From Methyloversatilis universalis EHg5 (lineage in GTDB: Bacteria > Pseudomonadota > Gammaproteobacteria > Burkholderiales > Rhodocyclaceae), in assembly GCF_000378945.1 (NCBI RefSeq), contig NZ_KB900539.1:3546122-3610121 (forward strand): a DNA stretch of 64,000 bases, read 5' to 3'. Of this stretch, positions 53,476 to 61,132 are shown in pieces. Below the pieces are notes generated by a model. The model saw only the letters and a program-made list of their open reading frames with translations. It was not told the DNA's origin and made no database searches. Position 1 is the stretch's first letter. Each line of letters opens with the position of its first letter. Position numbers and translations under genes: made by a program.

Positions 53476-54936
53476 TCAGAGCTTGACGCAGACGTTGCGC
53501 AGCTCGGTGTAGAACTCCAGCGAATGCACGCCGCCTTCACGACCGATGCCGGACTGCTTGGAGCCGCCGAAGGCGGTGCGCAGGTCGCGCAGGAACCACG
53601 CATTCACCCAGGTAATGCCGACCTGGATCGCCGCCGCCATGCGGTGTGCGCGCGCGAGGTCCTGCGTCCAGATCGTGGTGGACAGGCCGTATTCGTTGTC
53701 ATTGGCCAGCGCGGTGACCTCCGCCTCGCTGTCGAAGGGGCGGATGTGGCAGCAGGGGCCGAAGATTTCCTCGCGCACCACCGCCGCGGTTTCCGGCAGG
53801 CCGGTCCAGATGGTCGGCTGCACCCAGGCGCCGTCGGCCAGATCGGCCGGCATGTCGGGCACGCCGCCACCGGTGACCACGGTTGCGCCCTCCTCGACCG
53901 CGCGCTGGTAGTAGCCCAGCACCTTGCGCCGGTGCTCATGACTGATCAGCGGACCGTAAGTGGTGGCGTGGTCTTCCGGCCGGCCGTATTTCACCGACTC
54001 GGCGCGCACCTTCAGCGCCTGCACGAAGCGCTCGAACAGCGGGCGCTCGACATAGACGCGCTCGGTGCCCAGGCAGACCTGGCCGGAATTGAGGAAGCAT
54101 GAGCGGAACACGCCGTCGACCGCAGCATCGAAATCGGCGTCGGCGAACACGATGGCGGCGTTCTTGCCGCCCAGTTCGAAGGACACGTCGCGCATGCCTT
54201 TCGCGGCCGCCTGCATGATCACTTCACCGGTACGCGTTTCGCCGGTGAAGGTGATGGCATCGACGCCCGGATGCGCGGTCAGGAAGGCGCCGGCCGAATC
54301 CGGCCCGAAGCCGTTCACCACGTTGTACACGCCGCGCGGCACGCCCACCGCATTCATCACCTCACCCAGCAGCGCGGCGGTCAGCGGCGTCTCTTCCGAC
54401 GGCTTCACCACCACCGTGTTGCCGCAGGCCAGCGCCGGGCCCACCTTCCAGGTCATCAGCAGGAAGGGGGCGTTCCACGGGCACACCACGCCGATCACGC
54501 CCTTGGGCACGCGCAGCGTGTAGTTCAGCGCGCCGCGGCCGTCCGGCGTCGGCGTCTGGAAGGATTCGTTCGCCACGTTCCGGATCACGTCGGCGAACAC
54601 CTTGAAATTGGCCGCGCCGCGCGGAATGAAGGCGTGCTTCATCACGTGCTGCGGCTGGCCGGTGTCGGCCATTTCGGCGGCGACGAAGTCGTCGAAGCGG
54701 CGGGTGATTTCGTTGGCCACGCCGTACAGCAGATCGACCCGCTGATCCAGCGTGAGCCGGCCCCACTCGCCCGTCAGCGCACGCCGCGCGGCTGCGACCG
54801 CCGCCTCCACCTCGGGCTGGCCGCCTTCGCTGATCCGGGCCACCAGGCTGTTGTCGACCGGCGAGCGCTTCTCGAACTGCCGGCCGCTGAGACTCGACGT
54901 GTATTCACCGTCGATGAAGTGATCGATGACGCGCAT
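53476..54936 (-). CDS. dmpC: 2-hydroxymuconic semialdehyde dehydrogenase, copy 2
   Basis: A full-length aldehyde dehydrogenase (486 residues, the length of DmpC). NAD-binding CPWNAPFLLMTWKVGPALACGNTVVVKPSEETP; catalytic glutamate in SFELGGKNAAIVF; catalytic Cys in FLNSGQVCLGTERVYV; C-terminal FGGSKQSGIGREGG. The ATG at 54934-54936 gives MRVIDHFIDGEY, the usual N-terminus. First gene of the dmpCEHI operon, 19 bases before dmpE. It is very similar to the truncated copy at the left edge, so the window holds two semialdehyde dehydrogenases. Confidence 0.95.
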   Translation of the reverse strand: MRVIDHFIDGEYTSSLSGRQFEKRSPVDNSLVARISEGGQPEVEAAVAAARRALTGEWGRLTLDQRVDLLYGVANEITRRFDDFVAAEMADTGQPQHVMKHAFIPRGAANFKVFADVIRNVANESFQTPTPDGRGALNYTLRVPKGVIGVVCPWNAPFLLMTWKVGPALACGNTVVVKPSEETPLTAALLGEVMNAVGVPRGVYNVVNGFGPDSAGAFLTAHPGVDAITFTGETRTGEVIMQAAAKGMRDVSFELGGKNAAIVFADADFDAAVDGVFRSCFLNSGQVCLGTERVYVERPLFERFVQALKVRAESVKYGRPEDHATTYGPLISHEHRRKVLGYYQRAVEEGATVVTGGGVPDMPADLADGAWVQPTIWTGLPETAAVVREEIFGPCCHIRPFDSEAEVTALANDNEYGLSTTIWTQDLARAHRMAAAIQVGITWVNAWFLRDLRTAFGGSKQSGIGREGGVHSLEFYTELRNVCVKL

Positions 54937-55036
54937 GCATGCTCCGTTGAGAGTGGGCCGACCGGTCGCGCCTGCGGGCGCTGCGAGCACCGGAACGGTC
55001 GGGTTGAGAACAGTCTATGAGCCGCTTCTCTATACC

Positions 55037-55077
55037 GTCCAATACCTTTTATTTTGATTTCAATACTATTTTGGTAT
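55037..55077 (-). promoter_or_regulatory. LysR-type box (ATAC-N7-GTAT plus GTATTGGAC) before dmpCEHI
   Basis: ATAC-TATTTTG-GTAT at 55063-55077, extended to the palindrome TTTCAATAC-N7-GTATTGAAA (55058-55082), with the GTCCAATAC half-site at 55037-55045, 21 bases nearer the gene. A weak promoter overlaps it: TTGGAC (55037-55042), 17 bases, CATAGA (55014-55019). The region is far richer in A and T than its surroundings and is shared with the divergent toxin-antitoxin promoter. Confidence 0.62.
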
Positions 55078-55087
55078 TGAAACAAAC

Positions 55088-55114
55088 GATCGAATTATCG
55101 CCAAATGATCGAAT
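55088..55114 (+). promoter_or_regulatory. Direct repeats upstream of the toxin-antitoxin operon
   Basis: GATCGAAT occurs at 55088-55095 and 55107-55114, 19 bases apart, each followed by AT-rich sequence. They lie just ahead of the -35 box, a typical place for autoregulation by a ParS/Xre-type antitoxin complex. Confidence 0.4.
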
Positions 55115-55126
55115 AAATCCGGCCAT

Positions 55127-55155
55127 TTGAATAAAACCAAGCCTAAACCTATACT
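55127..55155 (+). promoter_or_regulatory. Sigma-70 promoter of the toxin-antitoxin operon
   Basis: TTGAAT (55127-55132), 17-base spacer, TATACT (55150-55155), then AAGGAG (55166-55171) eight bases before the antitoxin ATG. Confidence 0.75.
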
Positions 55156-55178
55156 GAGATCCTGCAAGGAGATGCCCC

Positions 55179-55775
55179 ATGGCGCATAAATTCGTCCTCC
55201 CGGCCAGGGCGGAAACGAAACATGTGACGACCCGCAAGCGACCGGTGTCTGGTCAAGTAGTCAAGCAAGCCAAGACTCCGGCCGCATTCGCTGACATGCA
55301 GGCCCGTTTTACGGAAGGACGGGGTCCAACGAATCGCGACGGCTGGAACAAGCTTTTCAAGGCGTATTACGTGACCGACCGTTTAACCATCCGTGACTCG
55401 ATCCGGCAAGGCGTACCGGCGCGCAACATCGGAATGCTGGCCAACGTACTCGAACTGCCGTCACTCCGGATCGCAGGCGCACTGGGCATTCCCGAATCGA
55501 CCGTGCGCCGGAAAGTCCGGGAGAATGCCCAACTGGCTCCGGATCAGACAGAGCGCCTGCTGGGCCTTCAGCGACTGATCGGTCAGGTACAGGCCATGGT
55601 CGAGGAAAGCGGAAACCCGGAAGATTTCGACGCAGCGAGCTGGACCAGAAAATGGCTCGATGAGCCCCATCCTGCGCTGGGCGGTGCGCGGCCCATCGAT
55701 TACCTCGATACGATGACCGGTCAGCAGATCCTCGCCGATCTGCTCTCACGTAACGTCACTGGGGCGTACGCTTGA
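55179..55775 (+). CDS. Xre/MbcA/ParS-type antitoxin (DUF2384)
   Basis: A 198-residue antitoxin. The centre has an Xre-like helix-turn-helix region (GMLANVLELPSLRIAGALGIPESTVRRKVRE, about 85-120). The C-terminus carries the MbcA/ParS toxin-binding signature: ARKWL-like TRKWLDEPHPALGGARPIDYLDTMTGQQILADLL. It is encoded directly upstream of, and overlaps, a RES-domain toxin gene. The N-terminal 55 residues are basic and longer than in minimal antitoxins. It should neutralise the toxin and repress the operon. Confidence 0.88.
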   Translation: MAHKFVLPARAETKHVTTRKRPVSGQVVKQAKTPAAFADMQARFTEGRGPTNRDGWNKLFKAYYVTDRLTIRDSIRQGVPARNIGMLANVLELPSLRIAGALGIPESTVRRKVRENAQLAPDQTERLLGLQRLIGQVQAMVEESGNPEDFDAASWTRKWLDEPHPALGGARPIDYLDTMTGQQILADLLSRNVTGAYA

Positions 55776-56263
55776 GCGAAGCACTGGCCACGGTATGGCG
55801 TATCGGAGTCGACACCCCGTCGTACCAGGCTTCGGATCTGAACGGAGAGGGCGGCAAGCACAGTGACGGTCGCTGGCACAGGAAAGGCTCACCGATTGTC
55901 TACGCCGCCAGTTCGGTCTCGCTCGCCTGTCTTGAGACACTGGTTCATCTTGGGCCGGCAGGTCTGCCGTTGAACCGCTATCTCGTCCGTATCGATGTAC
56001 CGGAGTCGTTGATACAGCGGGCACGGGTTCTCACCGCCGAGACAGCCGGCGTCGGCTGGGACGCCCGACCCGCCGGGATGGTGTCGATGGACCATGGCGA
56101 CGAATGGCTCGCCAGCATGGACTCCGCACTCCTCGTCGTACCCTCCGTGCTGGTACCAGAGGAAAACAACGTACTGATCAACCCTCTGCACCCGGACGCT
56201 CGTTCCATCGCGGCAACCAAGCTTCGGCTCTGGACCTATGACCCGCGCCTGGGTGCTCGATAG
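55772..56263 (+). CDS. RES-domain toxin (NAD-degrading family)
   Basis: A 163-residue RES family protein. The name-giving residues appear in order: Arg in VWRIG, Glu in SLACLETLVH, and a Ser in the later MDSALLVVPSVLVPEENNVLINPLHPD segment, the family's characteristic C-terminal block. RES toxins deplete NAD+ when free of antitoxin. The start is a TTG at 55772 that overlaps the antitoxin stop (TTGA), so translation is coupled and the toxin level kept low. It ends 60 bases from the convergent dmpP2 stop. Confidence 0.88.
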   Translation: MSEALATVWRIGVDTPSYQASDLNGEGGKHSDGRWHRKGSPIVYAASSVSLACLETLVHLGPAGLPLNRYLVRIDVPESLIQRARVLTAETAGVGWDARPAGMVSMDHGDEWLASMDSALLVVPSVLVPEENNVLINPLHPDARSIAATKLRLWTYDPRLGAR

Positions 56264-56323
56264 AACATCGCTCACGTGCCGGAGGCCGGCTCGCGCGCAA
56301 CCAGCAGCCGGGACCCATTGCTC

Positions 56324-57394
56324 TCAGATGTTGCGGAACAGAGGGCTGCGCACCTGCTGGGCGTCGGCGGCGGACACGAACTTTTCGCAGTAGATGTCCT
56401 TCTCGAACAGCCGCCCCTGCATCAGTGTGGCGATGCAGGCCTCTATCATGCGCGGCGGCCCGCACAGATAGGCTTTCCAGCCGCGGAAATCATTGTCGAA
56501 GGCGGCCTGCGCCGCCTCGTGCACGAAGCCACGGAAGCCGCTCCAGCCGCTGTCCGCCGGCTCGTCGGACAGCGCCGGCAGGTAGCGGAACTGCGGGTGA
56601 CGCGCAGCCAGCGCGACGAATTCATCGTGGTAGTACAGCTCGTCGCGGCTGCGCGCACCGTACACCAGCGTGATCGGCTGCGTATCGCCGCGCTCCAGCA
56701 GATCCAGGATCATCGAGCGCGGGCTGGACAGCCCGGAGCCGCCGGCCAGGAACAGCGAAGGCCGCGCCGCCGAGTGGCGCACGAAGAAGCGGCCGTAGGG
56801 CCCGGACAGCTTCACCCGGTCGCCGGCCTTCAGCGCTTCGTGCACCCAGGTGGTGCCGCGGCCGCCGGGCACGATGCGGATGTTCAGTTCGATGTCGTGC
56901 GTCGGCCCCTGCGCGGCGGACGGTGGCGACGCGAGCGAGAACGCGCGCGTCATGCCCGGCTCGGCACCGATGTCCAGATTGATGTACTGGCCGGCCTGGA
57001 AGTGCAGCGGCCGGTCGAGCCGGATGAACACGCCCTTGATGGTGGGCGTGAGCGCCTCGATGCGGCTCACTTCGCCGGTGAAGTCGCGCACCGGAATCGA
57101 TTCGGCATCCGGATCTTCCTCGACATCCGCTTCGATGGTGACGTCGCTTTCCAGTCGCGCGCAACAGGCCAGGGTCTTGCGCTCCTCGCGCTCGAAATCC
57201 ATCAGCGCGAAGCTGGACGCCTCGCCGTGATCGACCTCGCCGTCCACCACCTGCACCTTGCAGGTGGCGCACAGGCCGTGGCAGCAGGCGTGCGGCAGGT
57301 AGATGCCGGCGCGCAGGCTGGCATCCAGTATGGTCTGGCCGTCTTCGACCTCTATCGTCTGGCCGAGCGGTTCTATCGTGAGCTGATAGGTCAT
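56324..57394 (-). CDS. dmpP: Phenol hydroxylase reductase component, copy 2
   Basis: A 356-residue reductase with the same order as copy 1: [2Fe-2S] domain (HACCHGLCATC), FAD domain (RAFSLAS) and NAD domain (LFLAGGSGLSSPRSMI). It has a four-residue insertion after the FAD motif (SAAQGPTHDIEL). The ATG at 57392-57394 lies 11 bases after the dmpO2 stop. Last gene of operon 2: no DmpQ ferredoxin or catechol dioxygenase follows. Confidence 0.94.
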   Translation of the reverse strand: MTYQLTIEPLGQTIEVEDGQTILDASLRAGIYLPHACCHGLCATCKVQVVDGEVDHGEASSFALMDFEREERKTLACCARLESDVTIEADVEEDPDAESIPVRDFTGEVSRIEALTPTIKGVFIRLDRPLHFQAGQYINLDIGAEPGMTRAFSLASPPSAAQGPTHDIELNIRIVPGGRGTTWVHEALKAGDRVKLSGPYGRFFVRHSAARPSLFLAGGSGLSSPRSMILDLLERGDTQPITLVYGARSRDELYYHDEFVALAARHPQFRYLPALSDEPADSGWSGFRGFVHEAAQAAFDNDFRGWKAYLCGPPRMIEACIATLMQGRLFEKDIYCEKFVSAADAQQVRSPLFRNI

Positions 57395-57405
57395 CGCCGC
57401 TCCGT

Positions 57406-57762
57406 TCAGACCGCGCCCGGCAGGGCTTCGAGCCCCGGCGTCTGCAGCCGCAGCACTTCCTTGTGGCCAATGCCGTTGTCGGCCAGCGAGCGCTCGAAAT
57501 CCGGATCGAACGCTTCGCCCGAACGCAGCCAGCGCACGGCCGACCAGTCGATGGACGACCACTGCGGATGCACCGACCACGCCTCGGCCAGCGGGCCGCG
57601 CACCAGTTCGCCGAAGGTCATGGCCGGCGGCAGGCACAGGCAGACCGGCGCATAGAACATGAGGTGCCTGTCCCAGCCGACATAGAGCAGCTGGTTTCCG
57701 TGGAAGCGGTCGACCGTGTCTTTCGGTACGCCGACATAGGGGGCAATGGCAACGACGGGCAT
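57406..57762 (-). CDS. dmpO: Phenol hydroxylase component P4, copy 2
   Basis: A 118-residue gamma subunit: FHGNQLLYVGWDRHLMFYAP, FGELVRGPLAEAWSVHPQW, NGIGHKEVLRLQTPGLEALPG. The ATG at 57760-57762 gives MPVVAIAPYVG; ten bases separate it from dmpN2. It differs from copy 1 more than the alpha subunits differ from each other. Confidence 0.92.
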   Translation of the reverse strand: MPVVAIAPYVGVPKDTVDRFHGNQLLYVGWDRHLMFYAPVCLCLPPAMTFGELVRGPLAEAWSVHPQWSSIDWSAVRWLRSGEAFDPDFERSLADNGIGHKEVLRLQTPGLEALPGAV

Positions 57763-57772
57763 GACGGTCTCC

Positions 57773-59320
57773 TCAGTTCCGGGTGGCCTGGGCACGCCAG
57801 GCGGCAAAGTTCTTCTGGTCTTCCGAGCCCTCGAAATCGAGGTTGTCGCGCCCGTAGACCAGATGCCAGTAATCGAGCACCGACTTCAGCGGATCGAAAT
57901 CCGGCGCGCCGGGGTCGGCGCCTTCGGCGAAGCAGTTGCCCTGCCAGATCTGGTGCGCCGGCAGCCAGGCCTCGACGTACTTGTCCGGCTCACGCTCGAA
58001 GATGTGCTGGCAGTGGTCGGAGCAGAAGTGGTACTTGTCGCCCTGGTGCGTGACCTGGCGATAGGAGATCTGCGTCGGGTCGTCGGCTTCGGTGAACAGC
58101 ATCGGGATCTGGCACACCTGGCACAGCATGGGCAGCGTGGTGTTGTAGAAGCGCTTGCCCTGCTTCTCCATCTCCCGGTAGTGCTCGAAGCGCGGGCGGT
58201 ACAGGCGGTCGAAGGTGTCCGGGTACTTGGACGACAGCCAGTCCATCTCTTCCTCGGTCGGCAGCCAGGTGTGGAAGTTGGTCATCTTGCCGGCGGTGTA
58301 GAAGGCATTCCACGCCTGGTGCGACAGGTGATCCTTCTCCTTCTTGATCAGTTCCACGCAGTCCGGCACCTTGATGCCGTAGCGCGCGAGGTCCTTGAAC
58401 AGCGCCATGCCGTTCTCCTCGAAATACACCTCCCACGCCTCCTTCCAGCTCATGATGCGTTTGGGCAGCATGTAGTCCATCAGCATGGCGACGATGGACA
58501 GCAGGCGCACGCCGCGCCACACCCATTTGTCTATCCAGGCCTGGATGATGGGCAGGTTGGCCGGATCCTGCTCCAGCATGAACTTGATCACCTCCAGCCC
58601 CAGCGTCATGTGGCGCGCCTCGTCGGACTGCGCCGAAAAGCCGAAGGTCATCGCGCCCATGTCACCGTTGTAGGCGGCGCCGGAAATGAAGGGCACGAAC
58701 ACCAGATTGGTGAGCACGTACTCGAAGGAGAAGCCGATGGCGATGATGAATTCGAAGGGGCCGCAGGTGCACGCGTCCTCGAAGAAGCTCTTCGGCACCG
58801 ACAGGTACCAGAGCCGGTCATTCATGTGCTTCCAGTCGTGGAAGCCGTTGTAGAAGCGGTTGTAGTTCGACAGCGAGTGGATCTGCGTCTGCGCGTGGCG
58901 GATTTCGTCGATGGCCTGCATCTGGCAGGCGATCTGCGGACCGACGCCCGGCAGTTCGCGGCCCAGCCGCGCGAAGCCGCGGTGCGCGTTGTATTCCAGC
59001 GAGGGCACCGCCGACAGGAATATCTTCAGCGCATTGATGTAGCGCGCGTCGGTCACGCCGAGGTGGCCGTTATTCTGCGCATAGGCATCGACGATGGCGT
59101 ATAGCTTGCGCTCCTTCTCCGCCTGGTATTTCCAGTAGGCATCCATGGTCAGCCGGAACGGGTCTTCCCACTTGTCCCAGTCGTGGATCCGGATGCCTTC
59201 GTAGCGGGTCTGCGGGAACACCGCGTCCATCGGTTCGTAGCTGGTTTCCCAGCCCAGGCTGCGGGTCATCAGCGCGTACTTTTCCTTCAGGCCCAGCTTC
59301 TTCTTTACGTTCATGTCCAT
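57773..59320 (-). CDS. dmpN: Phenol hydroxylase large (di-iron) oxygenase subunit, copy 2
   Basis: A 515-residue catalytic subunit. Di-iron ligands are conserved: Glu109, Glu139 and His142 (DEIRH), Glu200, Glu234 and His237 (DEARH). The C-terminal metal-binding YHS-like part (CQVCQIPMLF, YHFCSDHCQHIF) is intact. Compared with copy 1, differences cluster around residues 118-135 and 160-190 (for example ACTCGPFEF against AITAGPFEF), near the substrate channel region, so the two enzymes may differ in preference for methylated phenols; that is inference. Confidence 0.96.
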   Translation of the reverse strand: MDMNVKKKLGLKEKYALMTRSLGWETSYEPMDAVFPQTRYEGIRIHDWDKWEDPFRLTMDAYWKYQAEKERKLYAIVDAYAQNNGHLGVTDARYINALKIFLSAVPSLEYNAHRGFARLGRELPGVGPQIACQMQAIDEIRHAQTQIHSLSNYNRFYNGFHDWKHMNDRLWYLSVPKSFFEDACTCGPFEFIIAIGFSFEYVLTNLVFVPFISGAAYNGDMGAMTFGFSAQSDEARHMTLGLEVIKFMLEQDPANLPIIQAWIDKWVWRGVRLLSIVAMLMDYMLPKRIMSWKEAWEVYFEENGMALFKDLARYGIKVPDCVELIKKEKDHLSHQAWNAFYTAGKMTNFHTWLPTEEEMDWLSSKYPDTFDRLYRPRFEHYREMEKQGKRFYNTTLPMLCQVCQIPMLFTEADDPTQISYRQVTHQGDKYHFCSDHCQHIFEREPDKYVEAWLPAHQIWQGNCFAEGADPGAPDFDPLKSVLDYWHLVYGRDNLDFEGSEDQKNFAAWRAQATRN

Positions 59321-59330
59321 GGCGTTCTCC

Positions 59331-59600
59331 TCAGCGGTCCCAGCTCAGCGTCAGTTCGTCTTCGGTCTCGTCCACGTGACCGGACAGCGATATCAGGTGG
59401 ACCTGCACTTCCTGCAGGTCGAAGTCGCGGCCCAGCCGCTCCTCGATGGAGGTGCGGCGGATCACCAGCCGGCCGGGCATGTCGATCTTCACCATGGCCG
59501 GCTGCAGATTGACCGTGGCCTCCGGGTTGTCGGCGACGATGGCGTCGACGATGCAGCGGCTGTCCTCGTTGGCCTGCAACGCGATGAACACCTTAGACAT
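59331..59600 (-). CDS. dmpM: Phenol hydroxylase effector (coupling) protein, copy 2
   Basis: An 89-residue P2 protein (MSKVFIALQANEDSRCIVDA; LQEVQVHLISLSGHVDETEDEL). The start overlaps the end of dmpL2 by eight bases, tighter than in operon 1, where a 10-base gap is present. Confidence 0.94.
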   Translation of the reverse strand: MSKVFIALQANEDSRCIVDAIVADNPEATVNLQPAMVKIDMPGRLVIRRTSIEERLGRDFDLQEVQVHLISLSGHVDETEDELTLSWDR

Positions 59601-60606
59601 GGCCGCCCTCCTTCAGCGCGACGCCCAGCTTCGCGACGCGGGCGTCGAACGCTTCGGTCACCGTGTCCAGCACCTTTTCGCCGTCCTGGTCGAAGGCCAG
59701 TTCCGCGACCGGCAGCAGCGCCTCGCGCACCCGGCCGCGCCAGTGCGCGAGCCAGCCGGCGATCAGCGCCGCGTTGGCCGGCGATTCGGCGGCCGCGGTC
59801 TTCACCGTGGCGTCCACCCAGCGGCTGGATTCGGCGAACCACTCGTTCATGAAGGCGCACACCATGGACACCGCGGCACCGCCCTCGGCGTTGAGCCGGC
59901 GGTCGACGAAGTGCGCATACACCAGCGGATACAGCAGACCGTCCTGCACCAGGTTCTGCGCGACGAACAGCTCAAACCAGTCCTTCACCACCAGGCTGTT
60001 CTCGACCTGACGGCGCAGCGGCTGCCAGCGGCCGTCGCCCAGCCAGTGGCTGCGGCCGTCTTCCAGTTCAGCCGGGCCGGCCAGCCACAGGCCGATGCGG
60101 GTGAGGTACTGGGCGATGCCCAGATGGTCCATGCCCTGGTACATGCAGGGCTGGGTGACTGCGGTGCCGTAACCGTAGGCGCACATGCCGACGTTGTTCA
60201 GGTTGGCGCCGTAGGCGACGTGGCGCAGCGGCACCAGCACGTCGAGCGCACGGCGGCGCACGTCGTCCGGCATCAGGTCGCCCAGGCCGCGCGTCTCGAC
60301 GAAATCGAAACCGGCTTCGGCCGCCTCCTGCATGCGGGCGCGCGCCAGCGTGTAGGTGCCGTAGTAGAACTGGCGCGGGTCCTTGAAGGCGTACCAGTCC
60401 TGCATCACGATCGCGGTGCGCGCCGGGTCGTACAGCTGGTGGGCCGGGTCCCAGGTCGGGCGGTACTGCAGGTTGGCGCTGGGCTGGATGTCCAGCGTGC
60501 CTTCCTGGTAGCGGCTGGCCGCCTTGTCGGCGCCGATGCGCCGCGCGATGTGGTCGAAGGTGTGGCGCAGTGGCGTGATCGCCACCGTGCGCAGATCGAT
60601 GTGCAT
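59593..60606 (-). CDS. dmpL: Phenol hydroxylase beta subunit, copy 2
   Basis: A 337-residue P1 subunit: MHIDLRTVAITPLRHTFDHIARR, YRPTWDPAHQLYDPAR, MQDWYAFKDPRQFYYGTYTLARAR, ANLNNVGMCAYGYGTAVTQPCMY. Seven residues longer than copy 1, mainly by its C-terminal ALKEGGHV. It follows dmpK2 after 49 bases. Confidence 0.95.
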   Translation of the reverse strand: MHIDLRTVAITPLRHTFDHIARRIGADKAASRYQEGTLDIQPSANLQYRPTWDPAHQLYDPARTAIVMQDWYAFKDPRQFYYGTYTLARARMQEAAEAGFDFVETRGLGDLMPDDVRRRALDVLVPLRHVAYGANLNNVGMCAYGYGTAVTQPCMYQGMDHLGIAQYLTRIGLWLAGPAELEDGRSHWLGDGRWQPLRRQVENSLVVKDWFELFVAQNLVQDGLLYPLVYAHFVDRRLNAEGGAAVSMVCAFMNEWFAESSRWVDATVKTAAAESPANAALIAGWLAHWRGRVREALLPVAELAFDQDGEKVLDTVTEAFDARVAKLGVALKEGGHV

Positions 60607-60655
60607 GAGGTTCTCCGGTTTCGGCGCAAGCCCGCGGCGCGGGCCGGTGCGGGTT

Positions 60656-60892
60656 TCAGCTGGGGCGTGCGGACAGGGCGGGTGCTTCCTGCCCGTCGTC
60701 GATGCGGGTGACCGAGTGGATGCCGCAGAACTCGTCGAACGCCCGGTCGGGCAGCATCATTTCGACGAACAGCGCGCGCTCGCCGATGGCGAACTCGAAC
60801 TCGACCAGCCCGTCCGGCCGGCGATGGGTGACGCGCACGAACTTGCGCGCCAGAACGTCCTGCGGGCTATCGCCCGCCTGCGTTTGCTGCAT
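60656..60892 (-). CDS. dmpK: Phenol hydroxylase assembly protein, copy 2
   Basis: A 78-residue P0 protein (FVRVTHRRPDGLVEFEFAIGERALFVEMMLPDRAFDEFC). The ATG at 60890-60892 is preceded by GAGGAGGA, a strong ribosome site; a longer frame upstream crosses the promoter and is rejected. First gene of operon 2, 65-75 bases after the predicted sigma-54 start site. Confidence 0.92.
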   Translation of the reverse strand: MQQTQAGDSPQDVLARKFVRVTHRRPDGLVEFEFAIGERALFVEMMLPDRAFDEFCGIHSVTRIDDGQEAPALSARPS

Positions 60893-60967
60893 TGCGATTC
60901 CTCCTCGTCCTGTCGGATGGGCGTCCGGCCTTGTCGGGCGGCCGGATCGGTGCTGCACCGTGATCAA

Positions 60968-60983
60968 TGCAGCCGGCGTGCCA
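60968..60983 (-). promoter_or_regulatory. Sigma-54 promoter of the second dmpKLMNOP operon
   Basis: Minus-strand TGGCACGCCGGCTGCA matches YTGGCACGrNNNTTGCW with correct spacing; only the first T of TTGC and the r position differ. Predicted start is near 60957. Upstream sites are not obvious: TTCTG-ACCTGC-CAGAA at 61043-61058 is the best inverted repeat at a suitable distance, but it does not resemble the sites of operon 1. Confidence 0.75.
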
Positions 60984-61102
60984 GAATTGGCAAGCCATTG
61001 AAGGACAAGGGAATCGCAAACAATGACGCCCCGGCGGGCCCGTTCTGACCTGCCAGAAACGTCAAGCGTGGAAAGGGCGCTGTACAGAATTGTCAACGCC
61101 GG

Positions 61103-61127
61103 GTTTGCGCTGCACCGCAGCGCAAAC
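61103..61127. other. Perfect palindrome between dmpR2 and dmpK2
   Basis: GTTTGCGCTGC-ACC-GCAGCGCAAAC, an 11-base stem with a three-base loop, five bases beyond the dmpR2 stop. It lacks a T-run on either strand. It may be the dmpR2 transcript-end hairpin or a binding site about 160 bases upstream of the dmpK2 start. Confidence 0.6.
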
Positions 61128-61132
61128 AGCGG

